This document shows, piece by piece, positions 9,145 through 18,194 of a stretch of 64,000 nucleotides of DNA. This DNA is from Sphingomonas gilva. GTDB taxonomy: Bacteria > Pseudomonadota > Alphaproteobacteria > Sphingomonadales > Sphingomonadaceae. Numbering within the stretch: position 1 is the stretch's first letter; each line of letters starts with the position of its first letter. The stretch is taken from the NCBI RefSeq assembly GCF_003515075.1, contig NZ_QWLV01000003.1:62001-126000 (forward strand). Reading direction: 5' to 3'. Both the position numbers and the translations under genes were made by a program. Below the pieces are notes generated by a model. That model was not told the DNA's origin, did no database searches, and was given only the letters and a program-made list of their open reading frames with translations.

Positions 9145-9855
9145 ATGACGGCCGGATTCGCGCTCAACCCCGAGATCGCCGTCAGGCGGGAGATCATCGG
9201 GAACGAGCGCGAGCCGGTGCTGGCGATCGATGGCCTGCTGCGCGATCCGGCGGCGCTGGTCGAGTTCGCCGACGCCGCCGATTTCGCCCCGGCGCATGGC
9301 CCGGCCGGCGGCTATCCCGGGCTGCGCGCGCCCGCGCCGCTCGACTATGTCGGGAACGTCGTGCGCAGCCTGACGCCTTTGATTGCGCGGGCGTTCGGTC
9401 TCGGCCCGGTCGAGCCGACACGCGCCGAATGCTTCCTGTCGCTCGTCACGCTGCCGCCGGGCGACCTCCACCCCACCCAGCGCCTGCCGCATATCGACAC
9501 GGTCGATCCGCTGCAGTTCGCGCTGCTCCATTATCTCTGCGGCCCGCCGCATGGCGGAACCGCCTTCTATCGCCACGAGGCGACCGGCTTCGAACGGATC
9601 ACCGCCGATCGCCGGGCGGCGTTCGAGGCGGCGGTCGCGCGCGAGGCGGCCGAATCTCCGGCGGCCGGCTATCTTACCGGGAACCGCGATGGCTATGTCC
9701 AGACGGGCCGGATCGACGCCGCCTTCGACCGGCTCGTCATCTATCGCAGCCAGCTGCTCCATTCGGGCCAGATCACCGCGCCCGAGGCGCTGAGCGCGGA
9801 TCCGCGCAGAGGCAGGCTGACCGCGAACATCTTCGTCGCCTTCCGCCGCGGCTGA
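9145..9855 (+). CDS. DUF6445 family protein, possible Fe(II)/2OG oxygenase fold
   Basis: A 236-residue cytoplasmic-looking protein with no signal peptide or membrane segment. I recognise it as the DUF6445 type that travels with tryptophan-halogenase and TonB-receptor clusters. Visible residues fit a double-stranded beta-helix oxygenase: HID (His116, Asp118), a distal His206 in LLHSGQ, and Arg224 in RLTANIF, in the order HxD...H...R typical of Fe(II)/2-oxoglutarate enzymes. It follows the GH67 gene by three bases, and its stop lies only one base from the terminator of the receptor gene on the other strand. The substrate is unknown and the oxygenase assignment is inference from motif order. Confidence 0.7.
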   Translation: MTAGFALNPEIAVRREIIGNEREPVLAIDGLLRDPAALVEFADAADFAPAHGPAGGYPGLRAPAPLDYVGNVVRSLTPLIARAFGLGPVEPTRAECFLSLVTLPPGDLHPTQRLPHIDTVDPLQFALLHYLCGPPHGGTAFYRHEATGFERITADRRAAFEAAVAREAAESPAAGYLTGNRDGYVQTGRIDAAFDRLVIYRSQLLHSGQITAPEALSADPRRGRLTANIFVAFRRG

Positions 9856-9856
9856 C

Positions 9857-9889
9857 AAAAAAAGCGCCGCCGGACGGGTCCGACGGCGC
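9857..9889 (-). terminator. rho-independent terminator of the TonB-receptor gene
   Basis: On the minus strand the gene end is followed by an 11-bp stem (9889-9879 with 9874-9864, one mismatch) closed by a four-base loop and then seven T residues. It lies in the 55-base gap to the convergent DUF6445 gene. Confidence 0.85.
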
Positions 9890-9910
9890 CAGAGCGAGTC
9901 CTAGGGAGGA

Positions 9911-12900
9911 CTAGAAGCTGAACCGCGCGATCATCGAGATGCGCCGGTCGTTCATGAACCAGCCGCGCGGGATGATGCGGACGTCGTCGACGCCGTCCGG
10001 CCCCTGGACCGCGACCGAGGTCTTGGTGATCGAGTTGGTCAGGTTGACGCCCTGCACGCCGAGGCGGAACTGGGGCGTGACCTGATAGAAGATCGACGCG
10101 TCGAGCTGCCCGTAAGCCTCCTGGAACACGGGATCATAGGGCACGATCACGTCGCGGGTGGTGAGGAGATATCGCGAGCGCCAGGCATAGGAGGCGCGCA
10201 TCGACAGCCCCTTGTAATCGTAGAAGGGCGTGATGTTGAAATTGTGCTTCGACAGCCCCTGCAGCGGGAAGCCCGACACATCGACATTCGACACCAGGCC
10301 GTCCGCCACCGCCGGATCGCCCGGATCGAGGATCGGCTGCGGCACGCCGGTGCTGTCGACATAGGTGTAGTTCGCCTGCAGACCGAGGCCCGAGAGGAAG
10401 CCCGGCAGGAAATCGTAGGTCTGCTGATAGGCTATCTCGACGCCCTTCACCTTGCCCGTGTCGGGCGAGTTGACCTCGCGGGTGACGACCGCCTCGAACG
10501 TCTGGCCGTTGTTGGTGAAGCTCTGGCGATCGGTCGCGAAGACCACCACGCCCTTGATCTCCTTGTAGAAGGCCGAAAGCGTAAGTGATCCGACCTCGTC
10601 AAAATACCATTCCGCCGTCAGGTCGTAGCTGTCCGCGGTCACCGGCTTGAGGTCGGGCGAGCCGACCCGGATGCCGCGGCCCTCGATGACCACCTGGTCC
10701 TCGCCCTGGATGATGCCGTCGTTGGGATCGGCGGTCGCCTCGTTCGGCACCACCGTCAGCGTCGCCCCCGGGTCGATCTGGGCGCCCAGCGTGATCGGGA
10801 AATAATTGCGGATCTGCGTCGTGTTGGGCGGCGAGATGCCCTTGAAATAGGCGGCGCGGAACTGCAGCCCGCCACCAACCTCCAGCTTGAGGTTCACGCT
10901 GGGCAGCCAGTGCTCGTAATGCAGATCAAAATCGCGCGGGACGACGGCGCCGTTCAGGAAGGCGCGGGCGTCCGCGCGCGCCTGCGGGTTGCTGTAGAGG
11001 AAGGCGCAGCCGGCGTTGATGGTGTTCCCCGGCGTGGTGCCGGGCGGGGGATTGACGATCTGCTGGATCGACGTCCGGCAGGTGTCGTCCGCGGTCAGCG
11101 GATCCGCCGTCGCGAATTGGGCGAAGCCGCTGCTCGAGCGCTTGGTCTTCGAATAGCGCAGGCCGACATTGCCGCTGAGATTCCACCCGTTGGCGAAGTC
11201 CGTGTCGAGCCTGGCCATGATATAGCCGGCATTGTTGGTCTCTTCGATCGGATTGATCTCGCCCGGCAGATAATAGCCCTCGACGACGCCCGGACGTTCG
11301 GCGAGCGGCAGCCAGCCGCCCGAGCCGCCGGTGGCGGGTGTCCCGGCCGCGAGCCATTCGTCGCGGATCGCCTTGGCGAAGGCGATGTACGAAGCATAGT
11401 CGCTCGCCGGCATACCCGAATAATAGAGCCGAGCGACGCCCGGATTGGTCGTCTGGCCGCGGAAAAAGTCGGAGAAGAAATAAGGCGCGTACTGGTTGGC
11501 TTGCGAGGTCGTGCCCTGCTGGTCGCCGCCCGGGCCGCCGATCGGCTCGTCGAGCCAGACGGGCCCGCCATTGCCCCAGATCTCCGACAACGCACCCCAA
11601 TTGTAGGTCGAGTTGCGCGCGATCTGCTGGCGATTGGCGAAGCGATAGCCGGCGCGCACCGAGCGCAGGAAGCCGGCTTCGGGGAAGCTCAGCTCGCCAT
11701 CGATGCGGAAGGCGTCCGAATTGCCTTCGGATTCCTCGACATGATCCATCGCACTTCGCCAGAAGCTGTTGAACGGATCGGTGAAGCTCTGGTGCTCGCC
11801 GGTATAATAGGTCGGATCGTTGCCGGTGGAGCCAGGAGCAGCGGTGCATTCCCCCTGGGCGTTGGGAGAGACGCAGCTTTGCGGCGGCCGGAAATCGACG
11901 ACCGGCAGATCGCCGCCCCGCATCTCGATATAGGCGTCCTGGAAGGTCGATGACCACAGGCCGTTGTCGACAACCCTGCCGGAGGATTCGACATGGTCAT
12001 AGTCGAGGCTCAGGCCGAACCGGTCGCTGACGTCCCATTTGAAGTTGAACGCGTAGTCGTCGGTCACGCCGCGCTCGACATGCTCGCGATACTGGTTGTT
12101 CGACTGCAGGCCGAACGCCGGCGTGCGCCTGCCCCACGGATTCAGGGTTACCGAACCGTCGGGATTGGTGACTACCGGCGCGGTCTGCTGGTCGGCGCGC
12201 CAGCCGGTCGGGCCGGTGATCACGCCGCGCGAGAACAGGCCGCTGTCGTCGAAATCGATGCTCGTGCCGGCGCGCGCGCGGCTGTCGCCCGCCGCGGTCA
12301 CGTTATCGGTGGCGATCTCGATCGTGTGCTCGGTCCATGCCTGGCGCGCGTCCGAACGGAGGAACTCGAACGTCGCCTCCATCGAGCCGTCGTTGGAGCG
12401 CCACTGCGCCGCGGCGGCATAGCCGTAGCGCTCTCGTTCGAACTCCTGCGATCCTTGCACGGCGCCGCGCGGGAACAGCCCGCTGCCTGCCTGAGCTGCA
12501 GCAACCGCTGTCGAACCGTCAAACGGAGAAAGTTCAACTTGGCTGCCGTCCGCATTTCTATACACGTTGAAGGGAACGACATCGGTACGCGTGCCGCCCG
12601 AATAATCCGCCGAATAGACCGGGCGCGTGCGGAAGCTCGACACCTGCAGCCGGTCGTTGCGGGTGAACAGCTGCGAATAGACGAAGCTGCCGAGGATGCC
12701 GATCTCGCCGATGCCGGTGTCCCAGCGCGTGCTGCCGACGATCGAGAAGGTCGGCGCCGACTTGTCGACGAAATCGCCGTAATTGAGCTCGGCCGAGCCG
12801 GCGAGATAGGTGCCCTTCGCGTCGAAGGGCTTGCGCGTGCGCAGGTTGACGACGCCGGAGATGCCGCCCTCGATGCGGTCGGCGCTCGGCGACTTGAACA

Positions 12901-13456
12901 CGTCGACCCCGCCGAGCAGTTCGGACGGCACGTCCTGGAAGCCGAGCGAACGGCCGTTCAAGGCGCTGAACGCCTCGCGGCCGTTGAATTCGGAGCGGAC
13001 ATAGGTGAGGCCGCGAACGGTCGCCTGCGAACCTTCTACCGAGAAGTGATCGGGATCGACGCCGGCGGCGAAACGGCTGATCGATACGCCCGGGATGCGC
13101 TGCAGCGCCTCCACCACCGAACGGTCGGGCAGGGCGCCGATATCTTCCGAAGTGACCGAATCGACGATCACGTCCGAATTGCGCTTCAGCTGCTGCGCGC
13201 TCTGGAGCGACTGGCGGTAACCGGTGACAACGATCTCGTCTTCGGACTGGGTTTCGTTGGAGGCGGCCTCATCGGGCGGACCCGGGCGATCTTCCTGATC
13301 CTGCGCCTGGGTGGTCGCGCTGGCGGCCGGGGGCGTCTGCTGCGCCCAGGCCGGCCCGGCGATCATCAGCCCGCACAGCGCGATGGTCGAGCACCCGCCC
13401 CGCAGGGCCGCCGCGAAGCGCGTGTGCCGGTCCAAATCCCGAATGGTCCCCATCAT
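9911..13456 (-). CDS. TonB-dependent outer-membrane receptor (SusC-like/oligosaccharide type)
   Basis: A receptor of about 1181 residues that should import xylo-oligosaccharides across the outer membrane with energy from TonB-ExbBD. After the signal peptide (ending PAWAQ) there is an acidic Q/E-rich linker, then the plug domain starting at EIVVTGYRQSL (TonB-box region) with PDRSVVEALQRIPGVSI, and a long beta-barrel ending in SMIARFSF, the usual aromatic C-terminal signature. It belongs to the large TonB receptors typical of sphingomonads and Caulobacter. The start is ATGATG at 13456/13453 just after GGAGGGGA; the second ATG has the better spacing and may be used. Two LacI-type operators lie 12 and 48 bases upstream. 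Size and neighbours indicate a polymer-fragment substrate; xylan fragments are inferred. Confidence 0.92.
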   Translation of the reverse strand: MMGTIRDLDRHTRFAAALRGGCSTIALCGLMIAGPAWAQQTPPAASATTQAQDQEDRPGPPDEAASNETQSEDEIVVTGYRQSLQSAQQLKRNSDVIVDSVTSEDIGALPDRSVVEALQRIPGVSISRFAAGVDPDHFSVEGSQATVRGLTYVRSEFNGREAFSALNGRSLGFQDVPSELLGGVDVFKSPSADRIEGGISGVVNLRTRKPFDAKGTYLAGSAELNYGDFVDKSAPTFSIVGSTRWDTGIGEIGILGSFVYSQLFTRNDRLQVSSFRTRPVYSADYSGGTRTDVVPFNVYRNADGSQVELSPFDGSTAVAAAQAGSGLFPRGAVQGSQEFERERYGYAAAAQWRSNDGSMEATFEFLRSDARQAWTEHTIEIATDNVTAAGDSRARAGTSIDFDDSGLFSRGVITGPTGWRADQQTAPVVTNPDGSVTLNPWGRRTPAFGLQSNNQYREHVERGVTDDYAFNFKWDVSDRFGLSLDYDHVESSGRVVDNGLWSSTFQDAYIEMRGGDLPVVDFRPPQSCVSPNAQGECTAAPGSTGNDPTYYTGEHQSFTDPFNSFWRSAMDHVEESEGNSDAFRIDGELSFPEAGFLRSVRAGYRFANRQQIARNSTYNWGALSEIWGNGGPVWLDEPIGGPGGDQQGTTSQANQYAPYFFSDFFRGQTTNPGVARLYYSGMPASDYASYIAFAKAIRDEWLAAGTPATGGSGGWLPLAERPGVVEGYYLPGEINPIEETNNAGYIMARLDTDFANGWNLSGNVGLRYSKTKRSSSGFAQFATADPLTADDTCRTSIQQIVNPPPGTTPGNTINAGCAFLYSNPQARADARAFLNGAVVPRDFDLHYEHWLPSVNLKLEVGGGLQFRAAYFKGISPPNTTQIRNYFPITLGAQIDPGATLTVVPNEATADPNDGIIQGEDQVVIEGRGIRVGSPDLKPVTADSYDLTAEWYFDEVGSLTLSAFYKEIKGVVVFATDRQSFTNNGQTFEAVVTREVNSPDTGKVKGVEIAYQQTYDFLPGFLSGLGLQANYTYVDSTGVPQPILDPGDPAVADGLVSNVDVSGFPLQGLSKHNFNITPFYDYKGLSMRASYAWRSRYLLTTRDVIVPYDPVFQEAYGQLDASIFYQVTPQFRLGVQGVNLTNSITKTSVAVQGPDGVDDVRIIPRGWFMNDRRISMIARFSF

Positions 13457-13467
13457 TCCCCTCCGTC

Positions 13468-13481
13468 TGGTAGCGCTAACA
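13468..13481. promoter_or_regulatory. LacI-type operator O2 (TonB receptor)
   Basis: TGGTAGCGCTAACA, one pair off the ideal palindrome. It sits 12 bases upstream of the receptor start, so a bound repressor would block the transcript near its 5' end. Confidence 0.75.
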
Positions 13482-13503
13482 CTCACAGGTGCACGCCTTG
13501 TTG

Positions 13504-13517
13504 TGGTAACGCTAACC
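13504..13517. promoter_or_regulatory. LacI-type operator O3 (receptor / halogenase operon)
   Basis: TGGTAACGCTAACC, with both half-sites recognisable. Its centre is 36 bases from that of O2, so the pair could be bound cooperatively. It lies in the shared region between the receptor and the divergent halogenase operon, 130 bases before the halogenase start. Confidence 0.65.
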
Positions 13518-13647
13518 GAACACTTGCGCCAAGATCAACCCAATTTATCGCGACGGCGGCACATTTCGATGCTGCACCGCAATGTCGCTCCATGTCTTGA
13601 GCGGCAAAGACCCGCCACGTTGACGCCGCGACAAAGGGAGCGGTAAC

Positions 13648-15171
13648 ATGCCGAAGGGAGACGGCATGCGCCAATCGGCAATTCAATCGGTCGCCATCAT
13701 CGGCGGCGGCACCGCGGGATGGATGACCGCGGCGGCGCTGGCGCACAAGCTGGCGGGGCTCCCCATTTCGGTCACATTGGTCGAATCGGAAGAGATCGGC
13801 ACGGTCGGCGTCGGCGAGGCGACGGTGCCGCATATCCGCCATTTCAACGCGAGCCTTGGCTTCGACGAGGCCGATTTCATGGCGCGCACCAATGCGACCT
13901 TCAAGCTGGGGATCGAGTTCCGCAACTGGGGCCGGATCGGCGACAGCTATATCCACCCCTTCGGCGCGTTCGGCCGCGATATCGACGGCGTGCCGTTCCA
14001 CCATCTCTGGGCGAGGCTGCGTCGCGATGGCGCGGCGCCCGCGTTCGACTCCTTCTCGCTGCCCGTGCAGGCCGCGCGGATGGGCCGCTTCGCGCATCCG
14101 GCGGATGACCCGGCTTCACCCTTCTCGACCTATTCCTACGCCTATCAATTCGATGCCGGGCTCTACGCCGCCTATCTGCGCGCCTTCGCCGAGGCGCGGG
14201 GGACCAGGCGGATCGAAGGCAAGGTCGTCGACACCGCGCTCGACGCCCAAACCGGCTTCATCGAGGCGGTCACGCTCGACGGCGGCAAGCGCATCGCCGC
14301 CGATCTCTTCATCGATTGCTCGGGCTTTCGCGGGCTGCTGATCGAGCAGGCGCTGAAGGCGGGCTATCAGGAATGGACGCACTGGCTGCCCTGCGACCGC
14401 GCGATCGCCGTCCCTTGCGCCAATGCCGGGCCGATCGCGCCGCTCACCCGCTCCACCGCGCTGGACGCGGGTTGGGCGTGGCGCATCCCGCTGCGGCACC
14501 GCGCGGGCAACGGCCATGTCTATTCAAGCGCGTTCATCGACGACGACCGCGCCGAACAGGCGGTGCTCGCCCAGCTGGAGGCGCCGCCGCTCGCCGATTC
14601 CAGAAGGCTGCGCTTCACCACCGGCAAAAGACGGCGGCAATGGATCGGCAACTGCGTCGCGATCGGATTGTCCTCGGGCTTTCTCGAGCCGCTCGAATCG
14701 ACCAGCATCCACCTGATCCAGCTCGCCATCACACATCTGATCGAGCTGTTCCCGACGACCGACTGGGATCCGATGGACGCCGCCGAGTTCAACCGCGTGA
14801 TGGCGCTGGAATATGAGCGCGTCCGCGACTTCCTGATCCTGCACTATCATGCGACCGAGCGCGACGACACACCCTTCTGGACCCACTGCCGGACGATGGA
14901 GATACCCGATTCGCTGGCGCACAAGCTGGCGCTGTTCCGCGAGCGCGGCGTGGTGGTGAACTATCGCGAGGGCATGTTCCTGGAGCCGAGCTGGCTCGCC
15001 GTCTATCTCGGCCAACGCGTGATCCCGCGCCGCGGCGATCCGCTCGCCGAGCGTGGCGATTCCGCGGAGCTCGAGGCCCGAGCGGTAGCGATGGCGGCCG
15101 ATTACCGCCGCGCCGCCGAGCGGCTTCCGCTGCATCAAAGCCTGCTCGCCAACGTCGCGGCGGCCGCATGA
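13648..15171 (+). CDS. flavin-dependent tryptophan halogenase-like protein 1 (intact motifs)
   Basis: A 507-residue FAD-binding protein of the PrnA/tryptophan-halogenase family, which uses reduced flavin, oxygen and halide to halogenate aromatic rings. All family marks are present: GGGTAGWM at 19-26, VGVGEATVP, the catalytic lysine Lys86 in TFKLGI (equal to PrnA Lys79), GWAWRIP at 275-281 (the WxWxIP motif), and Glu350 in EPLESTS (equal to PrnA Glu346). Two in-frame ATGs (13648 and 13666) each follow an AAGGGAG site; either could be used. First gene of hal1-hal2-hal3-GH43-GH9. It would need a flavin reductase, which is not encoded nearby. Its substrate is unknown, and a link to xylan aromatics is speculation. 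Confidence 0.88.
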   Translation: MPKGDGMRQSAIQSVAIIGGGTAGWMTAAALAHKLAGLPISVTLVESEEIGTVGVGEATVPHIRHFNASLGFDEADFMARTNATFKLGIEFRNWGRIGDSYIHPFGAFGRDIDGVPFHHLWARLRRDGAAPAFDSFSLPVQAARMGRFAHPADDPASPFSTYSYAYQFDAGLYAAYLRAFAEARGTRRIEGKVVDTALDAQTGFIEAVTLDGGKRIAADLFIDCSGFRGLLIEQALKAGYQEWTHWLPCDRAIAVPCANAGPIAPLTRSTALDAGWAWRIPLRHRAGNGHVYSSAFIDDDRAEQAVLAQLEAPPLADSRRLRFTTGKRRRQWIGNCVAIGLSSGFLEPLESTSIHLIQLAITHLIELFPTTDWDPMDAAEFNRVMALEYERVRDFLILHYHATERDDTPFWTHCRTMEIPDSLAHKLALFRERGVVVNYREGMFLEPSWLAVYLGQRVIPRRGDPLAERGDSAELEARAVAMAADYRRAAERLPLHQSLLANVAAAA

Positions 15172-16640
15172 CGCAGCCGCCGCCCGCCATCGTCATCGCC
15201 GGCGGCGGTGTCGCCGGATGGCTGGCCGCCGCCATCCTGGCAGGCGCCTATGGCGCGGATGCGACGCGGATTTGCGTGGTCGATGAAGGCGGCGAGGATA
15301 TGAGCCTGGGCCCGTTCGGCCGCGGCGTCGTCGCGCGGCCCGAATGGCACGCCTTCGCCGCCGGGCAAGGTTGGGACGAGCCGGCGCTGATGCATGCGGC
15401 GAAGGGCGCCTTCGCGCTCGGCATCGCCTTCGACGGCTGGCGTGCGCCGCGGCACAGCTGGTTCATGCCCCTCGGCGAATGCGGCGCGGCGATGCGATCG
15501 ATCGCGTTCCACCACCTCGCCGGTCGGCTGCGCCAGGAGGGACGCGAGATCCGCATCGCCGACTATGCGCTGGCCGCAATCGCCGCGCAGGCAGGCCGGT
15601 TCGCCCATCCCTCGCCCGATCCGCGCTCGCCGCTTTCAAGCTATGATTACGCGCTCCATCTCGACGGCGTGGGGCTGGCGGGGTTCCTCCGCGATGCGGC
15701 GCTGTCGCGTGGGGCCCGTGAGATTTCAAGCCGCATCGCCGGCCTGGAGCGGCGCGGGGACGGCGGCATCGCCGCGCTGATGCTCGGCGACGGCCGCCGG
15801 GTGGCGGGCGATCTGTTCATCGACTGCACCGGCGCGCCCGCGCGCCTGGTTCGCGAAATGGCCGGTGCGCGGTTCGACGGCTGGCAGCGCTGGCTGCCCT
15901 GCGACCGCGCGATCACACATCACGAGCAGCTGGCCGACGGCGCCGCGCCCTATGCCAGCCATGCGGCGCATAATGCCGGATGGGTGCGGCACGTGCCGCT
16001 GGACGGCGCGCATGCGTTGGCGCTGATCTATGCCAGCGGCGCGATGACCGACCAAGCCGCGCAAGCGAGCATGGACGGCGCGCCGATCGCCTATGAAGCA
16101 GGCCGCTGGCGTGAGCCGTGGATCGCCAATTGCGTCGCCATCGGCGCGGCGGCGGGACTGGGCGATCCGCTGCAGGGCTTCGACCTGCAGCTCGCGCTCG
16201 GCTCGGTGCTAAGACTGGTCCGCCTGCTGCCCCATGTGGACGGCGGGGACGTCGAGGCGCGGGAATATAACCGGCTGACGGCGAGCGTGCTCGATCGGGC
16301 GCGCGATGCGGCGATCCTGCCCTATCGGACCAACGGCCGCACCGGCCAGGCCTTCTGGGACGCCGCCCGCGCGGTCGATCCGCCCGAAACGCTGGCCCAC
16401 AAGATCGCGCTGTGGGAAAGCCGCGGGCGCGTCGCGCTGTATGACGACGAAGCGCTGGAGGAGGATGACTGGGTGGCGATGTTCGAAGGCATGGGCGTGC
16501 GTCCGCGCCGCTACGATCCGCTTGCCGATGCGATTCCCGTCGATCGCATCGACGCGCATCTCGCCCGGCTGCGCGAGGTGCTGACCCGCGCCGCGCAGGC
16601 GATGCCGCGCCACGCCGACTATCTGCGCGGGCCGGCATGA
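15168..16640 (+). CDS. tryptophan halogenase-like protein 2, catalytic residues lost
   Basis: A 490-residue member of the same flavoprotein family, coupled to hal1 and hal3 by ATGA overlaps at both ends. The FAD-binding GGGVAGWL (12-19) and DLFIDCTGAPARL are kept. The catalytic machinery is not: the lysine position is Ala83 (GAFALGI against FKLGI in its neighbours), the glutamate position is Gln336 (DPLQGFD against EPLESTS), WxWxIP has become GWVRHVP (271-277), and VGVGEATIP is replaced by LGPFGRGVV. The frame is open and codon use is normal, so it is not simply a decaying pseudogene. It may be a non-halogenating flavoenzyme or a structural partner of hal1/hal3. Confidence 0.82.
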   Translation: MTQPPPAIVIAGGGVAGWLAAAILAGAYGADATRICVVDEGGEDMSLGPFGRGVVARPEWHAFAAGQGWDEPALMHAAKGAFALGIAFDGWRAPRHSWFMPLGECGAAMRSIAFHHLAGRLRQEGREIRIADYALAAIAAQAGRFAHPSPDPRSPLSSYDYALHLDGVGLAGFLRDAALSRGAREISSRIAGLERRGDGGIAALMLGDGRRVAGDLFIDCTGAPARLVREMAGARFDGWQRWLPCDRAITHHEQLADGAAPYASHAAHNAGWVRHVPLDGAHALALIYASGAMTDQAAQASMDGAPIAYEAGRWREPWIANCVAIGAAAGLGDPLQGFDLQLALGSVLRLVRLLPHVDGGDVEAREYNRLTASVLDRARDAAILPYRTNGRTGQAFWDAARAVDPPETLAHKIALWESRGRVALYDDEALEEDDWVAMFEGMGVRPRRYDPLADAIPVDRIDAHLARLREVLTRAAQAMPRHADYLRGPA

Positions 16641-18151
16641 AGGACTTCGCCGGCGAAGGCCGCATCCGCAGCATCGTCATCGTCGGCGGCGGCAGCGCCG
16701 GCTGGATGGCGGCGGCGACGCTCGCCCGTATCCTCGGCCCCGATTACGCCAGCATCACCCTGGTCGAATCGGACGAGATCGGCATCGTCGGCGTCGGCGA
16801 GGCGACCATCCCCCAGATGGCGACCTTCAACCGCATGCTCGGTATCGACGAGGACGCGTTCATCCGCAGCACCAAGGGCAGCTTCAAGCTGGGCATCCAG
16901 TTCATCGACTGGGCGCGGATCGGCCACCGCTATTTCCACCCGTTCGGCCAGATCGGGGTCAATATGGCGGGGGTTTCGTTCCACGGTTACTGGCTGCGCA
17001 TGCATGCCGCCGGAGAGGCCGGACGGATCGAGGAATATTCGCTGCAGGCGCTGGCGGCCGAGCGCGACAAGTTCATGCGGCCGATCGATGCGGGCCGGTC
17101 TCCCCTCTCGGAGATCGCCTATGCCTATCATTTCGACGCCGGCCTCTATGCCCGCTTCCTGCGCAGCTATGCCGAGGCGCGCGGGGTGAAGCGGCGCGAG
17201 GGCAAGATCGTCGACGTGCGGCTGCGCGGGGGCGACGGTTTCGTCGAATCGGTGGTGATGGAGGACGGGAGCGCGCTTCCCGCAGACCTGTTCATCGACT
17301 GCTCGGGGTTCCGTTCGCTGCTGCTCGGCAAGGCGCTGGGCGTCGGCCATGTCGACTGGTCGCACTGGCTGCCGTGCGATCGCGCAGTCGCGGTGCCGTG
17401 CGAGAGCGTCGCGGCGATGACTCCCTATACGCGGTCGACCGCGCGCGCGTGCGGCTGGCAATGGCGCATCCCGCTGCAGCATCGCATCGGCAACGGCCAT
17501 GTCTATGCGAGCAGCCATATGAGCGACGACGAGGCGGCGGCGGTGCTGCTCGCCAATCTCGACGGCGCGCCGCTCGCCGAGCCGCGGCTGGTCCCTTTCC
17601 GCACCGGCCATCGCGAGAGGTTCTGGGTGAAGAACTGCGTCGCGCTGGGCCTCGCCTCGGGCTTCATGGAGCCGCTCGAATCGACCAGCCTGTGGCTGAT
17701 CCAGAGCGGGCTTGCGCGGCTGATGGCGATGTTCCCCGATCGCGGCTTCGCCCAGGCGGAGATCGACCGCTACAACCGCATCCTCATCACCGAATATGAG
17801 GAGATCCGCGACTTCCTGGTGCTCCATTACAAGGCGACCGAGCGCGACGACACGCCCTTCTGGGATTATTGCCGGACGATGGAGGTGCCCGAGCGGCTGG
17901 CCGAGAAGATGCGCGTGTTCGAGGCCTATGGCCGCACCTGGCGCGAGAATGAGGAGCTGTTCAACGACACCAGCTGGTTCGCGGTGATGCTGGGCCAGCT
18001 GATCCGCCCCAAAAGCCATGATCCCGTCGCCGAGGCGATGAGCCTTGAGGAAACGCGCGAGCGCATGGCGCAGATCAGAACCGCCGTCGCCAATTCGGCC
18101 GATTACATGCCCGATCACCGCGCCTTCATCGCCGAGCATTGCGCCGCCTGA
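16637..18151 (+). CDS. flavin-dependent tryptophan halogenase-like protein 3 (intact motifs)
   Basis: A 504-residue family member with every key residue present: GGGSAGWM at 17-24, VGVGEATIP, Lys84 in SFKLGI, GWQWRIP at 273-279, and Glu348 in EPLESTS. It starts inside the end of hal2 (ATGA). It resembles hal1 more than hal2 throughout (for example DLFIDCSGFRSLL and ERDDTPFW), so the set probably arose by duplication with hal2 diverging. GH43 follows after a 43-base gap that contains operator O4. Halide and substrate preference cannot be told from sequence; related proteins next to TonB receptors (such as BrvH of Brevundimonas) have been shown to brominate indole. Confidence 0.88.
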   Translation: MKDFAGEGRIRSIVIVGGGSAGWMAAATLARILGPDYASITLVESDEIGIVGVGEATIPQMATFNRMLGIDEDAFIRSTKGSFKLGIQFIDWARIGHRYFHPFGQIGVNMAGVSFHGYWLRMHAAGEAGRIEEYSLQALAAERDKFMRPIDAGRSPLSEIAYAYHFDAGLYARFLRSYAEARGVKRREGKIVDVRLRGGDGFVESVVMEDGSALPADLFIDCSGFRSLLLGKALGVGHVDWSHWLPCDRAVAVPCESVAAMTPYTRSTARACGWQWRIPLQHRIGNGHVYASSHMSDDEAAAVLLANLDGAPLAEPRLVPFRTGHRERFWVKNCVALGLASGFMEPLESTSLWLIQSGLARLMAMFPDRGFAQAEIDRYNRILITEYEEIRDFLVLHYKATERDDTPFWDYCRTMEVPERLAEKMRVFEAYGRTWRENEELFNDTSWFAVMLGQLIRPKSHDPVAEAMSLEETRERMAQIRTAVANSADYMPDHRAFIAEHCAA

Positions 18152-18163
18152 TCCAATCGCGCA

Positions 18164-18177
18164 TGATATCGCTAACA
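18164..18177. promoter_or_regulatory. LacI-type operator O4 (GH43)
   Basis: TGATATCGCTAACA, sharing the CGCTAACA half-site with O2 and O7. It lies 12 bases after the hal3 stop and 17 before the GH43 start, suggesting an internal, separately regulated promoter for GH43-GH9. Confidence 0.65.
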
Positions 18178-18194
18178 AACACCGCGGGGAGAGA

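Noticed and set aside
11993..13600. 535-codon plus-strand frame opposite the TonB receptor
   Set aside because: It lies fully antisense to a well-supported receptor and shows no recognisable domain.
15168..16640. hal2 as a pseudogene
   Set aside because: The frame is intact, coupled at both ends and keeps the FAD-binding fold; loss of catalytic residues alone does not make it a pseudogene.
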